A stretch of 54,380 nt of DNA, taken from Terriglobia bacterium (lineage in GTDB: Bacteria > Acidobacteriota > Vicinamibacteria > Vicinamibacterales > CAVVIG01). The stretch spans positions 1 to 54,380 of the forward strand of contig JAIQFX010000029.1 in NCBI GenBank assembly GCA_020073005.1, written 5' to 3'. The first letter of the stretch is position 1; every line of letters starts with the position of its first letter. Both the position numbers and the translations under genes were made by a program. Below the pieces are notes generated by a model. It did not search any database. It was not told where the DNA came from and saw only the letters and a program-made list of their open reading frames with translations. Positions 8,283 through 15,511 of this stretch are shown in pieces.

Positions 8283-10853
8283 TCAGGGCGGCGCCAGACG
8301 ATTGCGCCATTGCTGCACGATGAAGACCGGCGCCGACGGATGCTGGCCGAGCACGGCCCGCACGAACACGCGCTGGCCATCGGCCGACAGGGCGAAGTCG
8401 CTGGCGCCGTGCGTCGAATCGCCTGAAGGGAAATCTACTGCAAAAAGCCGTCGCGGCGCACTGGAATGAAATCCCGGCGCCGTTTCGATGTCCGCCGCCG
8501 CCAGGAAGCGGTCGCCGATGACGAAGAAGAGCGCGCGGCCGTCGGCGCGCCACCGGGGATGCAGGCCGCCCTCGTCTGAGATCGGCCACGCGGGTCCGTT
8601 CGATGGATTCGCCTGCACGAAGATCTGCGGTTTCCCCGACACAAACGACGTGTAGGCCACCCACCGGCCGTCGGGGGAGAGTTCCGACTCCAGCGCTGTC
8701 GATGGCGGTGTGCCGGCGGGCACCCGGCGTCCGATCGCCGGCGCTTCCACCTGAATCGGTGCCGGGCGTCCCGTCAGGTCGAGCCATTGCCCGACCGCGC
8801 TCGCGGGCGCGAGCGCGAGCTGCCACTGCGCCGTGGTCGACGCGTAGACGAGCGTGTGCTCGCCGACGGTGAACGCGCCGCGCCCGGACTCCGGCGCGTA
8901 CGCAAACGAATCGCGCGCGACTCGCGGCGATCCGAGCAGCTGTTGGCGACGAAGGTCGAACAGCTGGGCGAAGAGCGAGTCCTCGCGAGGATGCACGACG
9001 AAGCCGCCCGCGTATGTCGGGTGGTTGACGCCTCCACCCAGGCGCATGGGCGGCGCGGACGAGAGCGAACCGAGATACACGGAAGGCGCTCCAGTCGCCT
9101 CCCATGCCGTGAAGAGAAATCGTTTCCGGTCGGGCAGGAACGATGGCCATCGATGCGAGCGCTGCCCGGCCGCGGCGTCGAGTGAGGTGATCGGCGCGGG
9201 CGTTCCGCCGGGCGCGGAGACCTTGTACAGCCCGTCGTGTTCCGACGGCGCAAAGACGATGACGTCGTCCGCGCCCCAGGCACCACCGCGCGGCGTCGGC
9301 GCGTCGGCGACAACCTGCGCGCGCGCCGTGTCGACCTCGATCGTCTTGAGTGTGCCGTCGGCGAAGAACCCCAGCCGCCTTCCGTCGGGCGCCCAGAAGG
9401 GCGCCGTGGCGCCGTCGGTGCCGTTGAGCACTGTCGCGATCGTCTCGCCGAACCGCAGCCGCCACAGCCGGTGCACGCCCGAGCGATCGCTTCCCACGAA
9501 CACGAGCGCGCGCTCGTCCGGTGACAGCGCCAGCCCCGGCGTCCCCGCGTCATCGTCGACCACGGCGACGCCGTCCTGCAGCGACAGGCGCATGACCGGT
9601 GGAACGTGCGCGGATCGCCAGAGAAACACGACGACGAGTCCAATCGCGATGCCGAGTGCCGCGAGGGATAGACGGGTGACGTCAACGGCGCCGCGCCAGT
9701 CGGGACGCGCGCCGTCGAGATCCCCCGCCGGCGCGGATATTCGGCGCGTGGTCCAGATGCCGACCGCGACGATGGCGCCGAGCGCGGCCAGCACGATCGT
9801 CGACGATGGCAGCCATCCTGGCGCGGTGTTCAGACGGATGGTGAGCGCCGCGTTGACGATCAACAGGAGCACGGCGAGCGGCGTGGGCCACGCGCTCATG
9901 TAGCGCGCCGCTGGAATCAGCACGGCGTACGGAAACGACGCCAGCGCGCGGTCCGGCACCTGGTACAGCGCGAGGAAGAGCATCGCAGGCACGGAGGCGG
10001 CGGCGATGGCCCGCTCGTGACGGTTCGCGCGTGTCAGGCCCAGCGCGCCGAGAATCCATCCCGCCCCGAACGTGCCGAAGATATAGAGCGCAGCGAACCG
10101 CAGGTTCAGCGGCCACGGCGCGAGCCCCTTCAGCCACACGCCGAAGAAGTAGGTCCGGCGGAGGTACGACGCGTCGCTTGCGATCGCGTAGCCGTGATAC
10201 GCGTGCAGCACGGCGCGCACGCCCAGCCACGCCAGGGCTGGCGCCGCGATCATCGCCGCCATTCGCGCGAGTCTCGCGGTATGCAATGCCGCGCGCGGCG
10301 CCGTCATGATCACGTAGAGGGCGTAGACGCACGGTATCAACAGCACGCTTTCCTTGACGGCGGCGCCGCTGACGAGCATCGCGAGCGCGAGGCCGTGGCG
10401 TCCCGTGAGCAGCAAGAACAGCGACGCGAAGCACCAGAAGGCCTGAACAGGATCCGTGATCAACAGCGGATCGCTGAGGCTCAGGATCGGCGCCCACGTG
10501 ACCCAGTACCACGCGGTCGTCAGCCACGCGATGCGCGGCGACTCGCTGACGTGGGCGGCCAGATGCCACAGCGCGACGCCCGCGAGCACCTGGAAGACGA
10601 AGGTCGTGACGATGAACGCGTCCACGGTGGTGCCGGGCGCGAGCGCGGTGAAGAGCGGCGCCAGAAACCGGAAGCAGTGAAACGACGCGCACGACGAGAG
10701 CGGAAACGCCTGGCTCATCGCGACGTAGGTGTAGCGCTCGCCGCGGTCGGCCACGTCGGCGGGCAGCAGCGCGCGCGCGACGAGCGCGAGCGACAGATTG
10801 ACGATCCAGGGTGTCCAGCGCCAGGCCAGGACGCGCGTCAACCGCGAAGACAT
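8283..10853 (-). CDS. Polytopic membrane protein fused to a TolB-like beta-propeller
   Basis: Predicted 856-residue protein with two unlike halves. Residues about 10-410 hold roughly ten to eleven hydrophobic helices in an arrangement like membrane glycosyltransferases of the GT-C/DUF2029 type, including the loop YWVTWAPILSLSDPLLITDP after helix 3. Residues about 425-856 form a TolB/PD40-type propeller with repeated blades such as PGLALSPDERALVFVGSD, APFWAPDGRRLGFFADG and SELSPDGRWVAYTSFVSGKP. In acidobacteria such propellers are usually fused to Ser/Thr kinases or CadC-type helix-turn-helix proteins; here a membrane domain takes that place. No kinase or DNA-binding motif is present. Function unknown: a transporter, glycosyltransferase or surface sensor are all possible. 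The start ATG 10853 is the first good one and faces holB divergently. Confidence 0.7.
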   Translation of the reverse strand: MSSRLTRVLAWRWTPWIVNLSLALVARALLPADVADRGERYTYVAMSQAFPLSSCASFHCFRFLAPLFTALAPGTTVDAFIVTTFVFQVLAGVALWHLAAHVSESPRIAWLTTAWYWVTWAPILSLSDPLLITDPVQAFWCFASLFLLLTGRHGLALAMLVSGAAVKESVLLIPCVYALYVIMTAPRAALHTARLARMAAMIAAPALAWLGVRAVLHAYHGYAIASDASYLRRTYFFGVWLKGLAPWPLNLRFAALYIFGTFGAGWILGALGLTRANRHERAIAAASVPAMLFLALYQVPDRALASFPYAVLIPAARYMSAWPTPLAVLLLIVNAALTIRLNTAPGWLPSSTIVLAALGAIVAVGIWTTRRISAPAGDLDGARPDWRGAVDVTRLSLAALGIAIGLVVVFLWRSAHVPPVMRLSLQDGVAVVDDDAGTPGLALSPDERALVFVGSDRSGVHRLWRLRFGETIATVLNGTDGATAPFWAPDGRRLGFFADGTLKTIEVDTARAQVVADAPTPRGGAWGADDVIVFAPSEHDGLYKVSAPGGTPAPITSLDAAAGQRSHRWPSFLPDRKRFLFTAWEATGAPSVYLGSLSSAPPMRLGGGVNHPTYAGGFVVHPREDSLFAQLFDLRRQQLLGSPRVARDSFAYAPESGRGAFTVGEHTLVYASTTAQWQLALAPASAVGQWLDLTGRPAPIQVEAPAIGRRVPAGTPPSTALESELSPDGRWVAYTSFVSGKPQIFVQANPSNGPAWPISDEGGLHPRWRADGRALFFVIGDRFLAAADIETAPGFHSSAPRRLFAVDFPSGDSTHGASDFALSADGQRVFVRAVLGQHPSAPVFIVQQWRNRLAPP

Positions 10854-10915
10854 CGACCGTCATGATGCCCCAACCGCCGCGGCCAGCGTGATACGATTCG
10901 AGCCGAACCCTCAAC

Positions 10916-11914
10916 ATGCCGTTCAGCGACATCGCCGGCCACGTTCGTATGCGTGACTTGCTCGCCCGGTCCATCGCCGGCGGCACGTTGCCGCCGAGCC
11001 TTCTGCTGACGGGCCCGGACGGCATCGGGAAGAAGCTGACCGCCATCGCGGTCGCGCAGACGCTGAACTGCCTCGACCTTTCCGGCACCGACGCCTGCGG
11101 CGTCTGCGCCGCGTGCAGCCGCATCGCGCGCCGCGTGCATCCGGACGTGCTGCTCGTCGAGCCGGGCGACAGCGGCGCGATCAAGATCGATCAGGTGCGC
11201 GAGATCGTCGATCGCGCGGCCTACCGTCCGTTCGAGGGACGGCGCCGCGCCGTGATCATCGACGATGCCGACACGCTCGTCCCGCAGGCGCAGCACGCGC
11301 TGCTCAAGACGCTGGAAGAGCCGCCGCCTTCGTCCGTGTTCATGCTGGTCACGTCGCGGCCGGACGTCCTGCTGCCGACCGTGCGATCGCGGTGTCCGCA
11401 GCTGCGGTTCCGGCCGCTGTCGGCGGGCGACGTGGCGGCGGTCCTGATCGCGCGCGGGCAGACCGAGCGCGACGCGCGCGCCGTGGCCGCGATCGCGGAC
11501 GGCAGCGTCGGGCGCGCGCTCGAGGCGAGCAGCGAGGATCTCGTCGAGGCGCGCGATCGCGCCGAGCGCGTGCTGGCGCACGCCGCGGCGAGCGGCGATC
11601 CCGGCCGCCGTCTCGAGAGCGCGAAGGAGCTGCTGGCGAAGACGGGATCGGGCGGCGCCGCCGAACGCGATCATCTCGCGACGCACTTGCGCGCGATGGC
11701 GGCCCTCGTGCGTGACGTGGAACTTCTGGCAACCCGCGCGGACGTCCGCGCGCTCGCGAACCCCGACGTGCAGCCCGCGCTCGAGCGGCTCACGCCGGCG
11801 TATCGCGGCGAGCGTGGCGTGCGCGCGTTTACGGCGATCGATCAGGCGTTGGGGGCGCTGAAGGGCAATGCCGGCGCCAAGATCGTGGCGGACTGGCTGG
11901 TCCTGCAGCTGTAA
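10916..11914 (+). CDS. holB: DNA polymerase III delta' subunit
   Basis: Predicted 332-residue clamp-loader subunit. The AAA+ fold has a Walker A-like LTGPDGIGKK (residues 31-40; Lys in place of the usual Thr/Ser), the zinc-binding cysteines Cys52, Cys61, Cys64 and Cys67, a DEAD-box-like VIIDDADTL, the segment LLKTLEEPPPSSVFMLVTS and the SRC motif in VRSRCPQLRF. It loads the sliding clamp onto primed DNA together with DnaX and HolA. Followed by ricT, the order seen in many bacteria. The 62-bp divergent gap upstream has no convincing promoter beyond a weak TACGAT at 10892-10897. Confidence 0.9.
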   Translation: MPFSDIAGHVRMRDLLARSIAGGTLPPSLLLTGPDGIGKKLTAIAVAQTLNCLDLSGTDACGVCAACSRIARRVHPDVLLVEPGDSGAIKIDQVREIVDRAAYRPFEGRRRAVIIDDADTLVPQAQHALLKTLEEPPPSSVFMLVTSRPDVLLPTVRSRCPQLRFRPLSAGDVAAVLIARGQTERDARAVAAIADGSVGRALEASSEDLVEARDRAERVLAHAAASGDPGRRLESAKELLAKTGSGGAAERDHLATHLRAMAALVRDVELLATRADVRALANPDVQPALERLTPAYRGERGVRAFTAIDQALGALKGNAGAKIVADWLVLQL

Positions 11915-11922
11915 TTCCGAGG

Positions 11923-11943
11923 CCCCAGCCCCCAGCCCCCAGC
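11923..11943. repeat. Heptameric tandem repeat, 3 units (intergenic)
   Basis: Three perfect copies of CCCCAGC lie 9 bp after the holB stop, in the 61-bp gap before ricT. The unit is one base from the CCCCAGT-type heptamers known as STRR sequences in filamentous cyanobacteria. It is the shortest and only intergenic member of the four 7-bp-period arrays in the window. Confidence 0.75.
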
Positions 11944-11955
11944 CACGTTGGATCG

Positions 11956-11967
11956 CTTATATATAAG
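11956..11967. promoter_or_regulatory. AT-rich perfect 12-bp palindrome before ricT
   Basis: CTTATATATAAG is a perfect palindrome and an AT island in very GC-rich surroundings. It ends 8 bp before the GTG start of ricT and its last bases merge with AAGGTG, a likely ribosome-binding site. It could be a -10 region giving a very short leader, or a protein-binding site; the sequence alone does not decide. Confidence 0.35.
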
Positions 11968-11975
11968 GTGTACCC

Positions 11976-12758
11976 GTGAGCGCTCAGTTTCCCGCGCCGC
12001 TCGTCGCCGTCAAGCTGACGCCCGTGGGCCGGGCGCAGACGTTCCTGCTCGGCGACGGTCTTCCTGAATCCGTTCCCCGCACCGGCGACCGCGTCGTCGT
12101 CAACACCGACGGCGGCCCCGCCGTGGGCACCGTCGTGCGGTCGATTCCGCAGCTCGACGCCAAGCGGCGGCCGCCCGCCGATTCGCCGCACCGCGTGGTC
12201 CGCCTGGCGACGCGTGAGGACATCGTGATGCGGCTCAAGCATCAGCATCGCGAACAGGAGGCGCACCGGATCGCGATGCTGAAGATCCGCGAGCACGGGC
12301 TGGGCATGAAGCTCGCGCGCGTCGAGCAGGCGTTCGACGGCTCCAAGCTCATCTTCTACTTCACGGCCGACGGACGCGTCGATTTCCGCGAGCTCGTGCG
12401 CGAGCTCGCGTCCGAGTTCCGCGCGCGGATCGAGATGCGGCAGATCGGCGTGCGCGACGAAGCGAAGATCTACGGCGGTTACGGCACGTGCGGGCGCCCG
12501 CTGTGCTGCACGACGTTCCTGCAGTCGTTCGAGCCGGTGTCGATCAAGATGGCGAAGCAGCAGGACCTGAGCCTGAATCCGTCCAAGCTGTCCGGGTTGT
12601 GCGGCCGGCTGAAGTGCTGCCTGCGCTACGAACTGCCGAACGCGAAAGGCGTCCAGCACGGCGGCTGCGGCAGCGAAAGCGGGTGCGACAACCCGTCGGG
12701 TTGCGGATCGGGCGGATGCGGATCAGGCGGTTGCGGCTCATGCGGCTGCCACGCGTAG
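11976..12758 (+). CDS. ricT: PSP1/YaaT-family regulatory protein with Cys-rich tail
   Basis: Predicted 260-residue protein of the RicT (YaaT, PSP1 C-terminal domain) family. Conserved features are LKIREHGLGMKL, LIFYFTADGRVDFRELV, the segment GYGTCGRPLCC (about 168-178), the LSLNPSKLSGLCGRLKCC segment and LRYE. In Bacillus subtilis RicT forms an iron-sulphur-containing complex with RicA and RicF that acts on RNase Y and mRNA processing; the partners are not in this window. The start is GTG 11976 with AAGGTG 5 nt upstream. The last about 30 residues are a Gly/Ser/Cys tail with seven cysteines, not part of the core domain. The 3' end overlaps pdxA by 19 bp. Confidence 0.85.
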   Translation: MSAQFPAPLVAVKLTPVGRAQTFLLGDGLPESVPRTGDRVVVNTDGGPAVGTVVRSIPQLDAKRRPPADSPHRVVRLATREDIVMRLKHQHREQEAHRIAMLKIREHGLGMKLARVEQAFDGSKLIFYFTADGRVDFRELVRELASEFRARIEMRQIGVRDEAKIYGGYGTCGRPLCCTTFLQSFEPVSIKMAKQQDLSLNPSKLSGLCGRLKCCLRYELPNAKGVQHGGCGSESGCDNPSGCGSGGCGSGGCGSCGCHA

Positions 12759-13612
12759 CGATTACCGCGGGCGATCCGGCGGGCATCGGTCCGGAAATCG
12801 CGGCGCGCGCCGCGGCCGATCCGCGCGTGCTCGAGGCGTGCGAGCCGGTGATCTACGCGCCGCCGTCGTCGCCGGCGTTCACGCCGGGCGTGCTGAGCGG
12901 CGATGCCGGCCGCGCGGCGTACGACGTGATCGTGCGCGCCGTCGATGACGCGCAGCGCGGCACCGTGCAGGCGATCGCGACGGCGCCGGTGAACAAGGAA
13001 GCGTTCCGCCTCGCGGGCCTGCCGTGGCACGGGCATACGGATCTCCTGGCCCACCTCACCGGCGCGAGCGACGTCGCGATGATGTTCGACTCCGACGCGC
13101 TCCGCGTCGTGCTCGCGACGGTCCACATCCCGCTGGCGGAGGTGCCCCGCGCGCTGACCGCCGCGTCGCTTGAAAAGACGATCGCGCTGACCGCGCGCGA
13201 GCTGCCGCGCTTCGGCGTGGCGCGGCCGCGCATCGCGGTCGCCGGTCTGAATCCGCACGCGGGTGAGCACGGACTTTTCGGCTGCGAAGAGCAGACCGCG
13301 ATGGCGCCGGCGATCGCGGCGTGCCGGTCGCGCGGCATCGACGTGGCCGGACCGTTTCCCGCGGACACTGTTTTCGTCCGTGCGCGCCGCGGCGAGTTCG
13401 ACGTCGTCGTCGCGTGCTATCACGATCAAGGCTTGATTCCGGTCAAGCTCGTCGCGTTCGGCCGGGCCGTCAACGTGACGCTCGGTCTGCCGATCGTGCG
13501 CACGTCGGTCGATCACGGAACGGCATTCGACATCGCCGGCAAGGGCGTCGCGGATCCGCAGAGCATGATTGCCGCGGTCCTGCTGGCCGCGCGGCTGGCG
13601 AGGTCCGCCTGA
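12740..13612 (+). CDS. pdxA: 4-hydroxythreonine-4-phosphate dehydrogenase
   Basis: Predicted 290-residue enzyme of the DXP-dependent pyridoxal phosphate pathway, oxidising 4-phosphohydroxy-L-threonine with NAD. Motifs: VAITAGDPAGIGPEI at the N-terminus, ATAPVNKEAFRLAG, PWHGHTDLLAHLTG, VAGLNPHAGEHGLFG, ACYHDQGLIPVKL and RTSVDHGTAFDIAGKG, including the conserved metal-ligand histidines. It is about 40 residues shorter than the Escherichia coli protein because the segment between the first strand and the TAPVNK motif is compact. ATG 12740 lies inside the ricT tail and gives the family N-terminus directly. The TGA stop falls in the loop of the first hairpin of the repeat at 13603-13660. Confidence 0.9.
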   Translation: MRLPRVAITAGDPAGIGPEIAARAAADPRVLEACEPVIYAPPSSPAFTPGVLSGDAGRAAYDVIVRAVDDAQRGTVQAIATAPVNKEAFRLAGLPWHGHTDLLAHLTGASDVAMMFDSDALRVVLATVHIPLAEVPRALTAASLEKTIALTARELPRFGVARPRIAVAGLNPHAGEHGLFGCEEQTAMAPAIAACRSRGIDVAGPFPADTVFVRARRGEFDVVVACYHDQGLIPVKLVAFGRAVNVTLGLPIVRTSVDHGTAFDIAGKGVADPQSMIAAVLLAARLARSA

Positions 13613-13660
13613 AGGCGGACGCCACGTCTGACGTACGTGGGGTCCGGCTTCAGCCGGACC
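13603..13660. repeat. Triple-hairpin palindromic repeat (REP-like)
   Basis: Three adjacent perfect inverted repeats: GTCCGCCT/AGGCGGAC (13603-13610 and 13613-13620), CCACGT/ACGTGG (13622-13627 and 13635-13640) and GGTCCGGCT/AGCCGGACC (13641-13649 and 13652-13660). Spacers are 2, 7 and 2 nt. The element covers the last codons of pdxA and most of the 55-bp gap before smpB. The structure resembles REP/BIME-type dispersed repeats, and it could also end pdxA transcription or stabilise its 3' end. Only one copy is seen in this window. Confidence 0.75.
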
Positions 13661-13667
13661 ATGACGC

Positions 13668-14147
13668 ATGACTGAAAAAACCGAGCGCGAAAAAGCGCAG
13701 CGCAGCATCGCCGAGAACCGCAAGGCGTTTCACGATTACCACCTCCTCGAAACGTTCGAGGCGGGGCTCGTGCTGCTCGGCACCGAGGTGAAGGCGATCC
13801 GCGAAGGCCGCGTCAATCTGCGCGACAGCTTCGCGCGGCTGGAGGACGGCGAGGTCTATCTCTACAACGTCAACATCAGCCCGTACAGCCACCGCGGCTA
13901 CGCGGATCACGAGCCGCTGCGCCGGCGCAAGCTGCTGCTGCATCGCGAGGAGATCCGCAAGCTGATCGGCAAGACCGTCGAGAAGGGGATGACGCTCGTG
14001 CCGGTCCGCTTGTACTTCAAGAACGGCCGCGTCAAAGTGGCGGTGAGTCTCGCCAGAGGCAAGAAGGAGTACGACAAGCGGGAGACGATCAAGCGGCGCG
14101 AGGTCGAGCGCGAGACGCGCGCGGCCGTCAAATCGCGGCGCCTGTAA
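13668..14147 (+). CDS. smpB: SsrA-binding protein (trans-translation)
   Basis: Predicted 159-residue SmpB, which binds tmRNA and brings it to stalled ribosomes. Motifs: IAENRKAFHDYHLLETFEAG, GTEVKAIREGRVNLRDSF, NVNISPYSHRGYADHEPLR, RKLLLHREEIRKL and ARGKKEYDKRETIKRRE, with the basic C-terminal tail. Length and order are normal for the family. The tmRNA gene itself (ssrA) is not present in the window. The preceding triple hairpin separates it from pdxA; the symporter gene starts 10 bp downstream. Confidence 0.95.
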   Translation: MTEKTEREKAQRSIAENRKAFHDYHLLETFEAGLVLLGTEVKAIREGRVNLRDSFARLEDGEVYLYNVNISPYSHRGYADHEPLRRRKLLLHREEIRKLIGKTVEKGMTLVPVRLYFKNGRVKVAVSLARGKKEYDKRETIKRREVERETRAAVKSRRL

Positions 14148-14157
14148 ACGACGTGAT

Positions 14158-15459
14158 ATGGTGAGCGCCTTGACGACCAAGCGGAGCCGCCTGCCCGGGC
14201 TGACGACCCAGATCCTCATCGGCCTCGTCATCGGCATCGCCGCCGGGTATTTCTGGCCCTCGTCGGACGCCGGCGGCGTGCACGTCGCCGGCTACGCGGA
14301 ACAGATCAAGCCGATCGCCGACGCGTTCCTGCGAATGATCAAGATGATCATCGCGCCGCTCATCTTCGCGACGCTGGTCGTCGGCATCGCGGGCGCGGGC
14401 GATCTCAAAGCGACCGGCCGCATCGGCATCAAAGCGATCATCTATTTCGAGGCCGCGACCACCATCGCGTTGTTTCTCGGGCTGGGGCTCGTCAATCTCT
14501 TCACGCCGGGCGCGGGCCTGGCGATGCCGATCGGCGCCGACACGAAGGCCGCGGCGGCGATCGCGATGAGCCAGCAGCACGCGTGGGACATCTTCCTTCA
14601 TTTGTTCCCGACGTCGGTCATCGACGCGATGGCGCGCGGCGACATCCTCCAGCTCGTCGTCTTCTCCACGTTCTTCGGCATCGCGGTCGCGGCGATCGGC
14701 GCGAAGGGGCGGCCGATCGTCGACGTGCTCGAGAGCACGTCCGAAGTGATGTTCAAGTTCACCGGCTACGTGATGACGTTCGCGCCGGTCGGCGTGTTCG
14801 CGGCGATCGCGTCGACGGTCGGCAGCAAGGGCCTGGCCGTGCTGTTCACGCTCGGCAAGCTGATCGCGCTGATGTACTTCGGCCTCGCCGTGTTCGCGCT
14901 GCTCGTGATCGGCGGCGTGTCGCTTCTGATCCGCATTCCGTTCCTGACCTTCGTCCGCGCGATTCGCGAGCCGTTCCTGATTGCGTTCACGACGGCCAGC
15001 TCCGAAGCGGCGCTGCCGAAATCGCTCGAGGTGATGGAGCGCTTCGGCGTGCCGAAGCACATCGTCGCGTTCGTGCTGCCGACCGGCTACAGCTTCAATC
15101 TCGACGGCACGACGCTGTATCTGTCGCTCGCGAGCGTCTTCGTCGCGCAGCTGGCGGGCGTCCCGATGACCTTCGGCCAGCAGCTCGTGATGATGCTGAC
15201 GCTGATGCTGACCAGCAAGGGCGTGGCGGGCGTCCCGCGCGCCGCGCTCGTCGTGCTGACGGCGACGCTGACGCAGTTCAACCTGCCGCTCGAGGGCGCC
15301 GCCATCCTGCTCGGCATCGATCAGATCATGGACATGGGCCGCACGTCCGTGAACGTCATGGGCAACTGCCTCGCGACCGCCGTCGTCGCGCGCTGGGAAG
15401 GCGTCTTCGACGATGCGCGGCTGCGCGCGTTCGAGAGGGGGACGGGTCTCGCCCGATGA
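14158..15459 (+). CDS. Dicarboxylate/amino acid:cation symporter (DAACS family)
   Basis: Predicted 433-residue inner-membrane transporter of the GltP/DctA family, moving glutamate, aspartate or C4-dicarboxylates with sodium ions or protons. Eight membrane helices and two hairpins are expected; visible marks are LRMIKMIIAPLIFATLVVG, the serine-rich FTTASSEAALPKSLEVME of hairpin 1, the unwound-helix motif PTGYSFNLDGTTLYLSLA and the last-helix MGRTSVNVMGNCLAT. The substrate cannot be fixed from sequence. The last codons carry one arm of a 16-bp inverted repeat (15436-15481), and the stop TGA overlaps the ATG of a 10-codon mini-ORF. Confidence 0.9.
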   Translation: MVSALTTKRSRLPGLTTQILIGLVIGIAAGYFWPSSDAGGVHVAGYAEQIKPIADAFLRMIKMIIAPLIFATLVVGIAGAGDLKATGRIGIKAIIYFEAATTIALFLGLGLVNLFTPGAGLAMPIGADTKAAAAIAMSQQHAWDIFLHLFPTSVIDAMARGDILQLVVFSTFFGIAVAAIGAKGRPIVDVLESTSEVMFKFTGYVMTFAPVGVFAAIASTVGSKGLAVLFTLGKLIALMYFGLAVFALLVIGGVSLLIRIPFLTFVRAIREPFLIAFTTASSEAALPKSLEVMERFGVPKHIVAFVLPTGYSFNLDGTTLYLSLASVFVAQLAGVPMTFGQQLVMMLTLMLTSKGVAGVPRAALVVLTATLTQFNLPLEGAAILLGIDQIMDMGRTSVNVMGNCLATAVVARWEGVFDDARLRAFERGTGLAR

Positions 15460-15511
15460 TCCCCGCGAGACCCGTCCCCCTGATCTGATGCCCGCGAGAC
15501 CCGTCCCCCTG
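15436..15511. repeat. Inverted repeat plus 29-bp direct repeat between symporter gene and rmlD
   Basis: A 16-bp arm at 15436-15451 (AGGGGGACGGGTCTCG) is the exact reverse complement of 15466-15481, with a 14-nt loop. The right arm recurs at 15495-15510, because a unit starting at 15462 is duplicated with a 29-bp period (15462-15490, then 15491-15511). No T-run follows, so a classical terminator is unlikely. The duplication places a second copy of the rmlD start region just upstream of the true start. Confidence 0.8.
15456..15488 (+). other. Ten-codon mini-ORF linking symporter gene and rmlD
   Basis: ATG 15456 overlaps the symporter stop (ATGA) and the frame runs MIPARPVPLI to TGA 15486-15488, whose last base is the A of the rmlD ATG (TGATG). 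The peptide repeats the start of RmlD (MPARPVPL), as expected from the 29-bp duplication. It could carry terminating ribosomes to the rmlD start, a possible reinitiation bridge; expression is not shown. Confidence 0.4.

Noticed and set aside
6118-8449. Similar 22-bp stretches at 6118-6139 and 8428-8449 (AATCTACAGCAAAAAG and AATCTACTGCAAAAAG)
   Set aside because: About four mismatches, one copy intergenic and the other coding within the propeller; chance similarity cannot be excluded and no third copy was seen.
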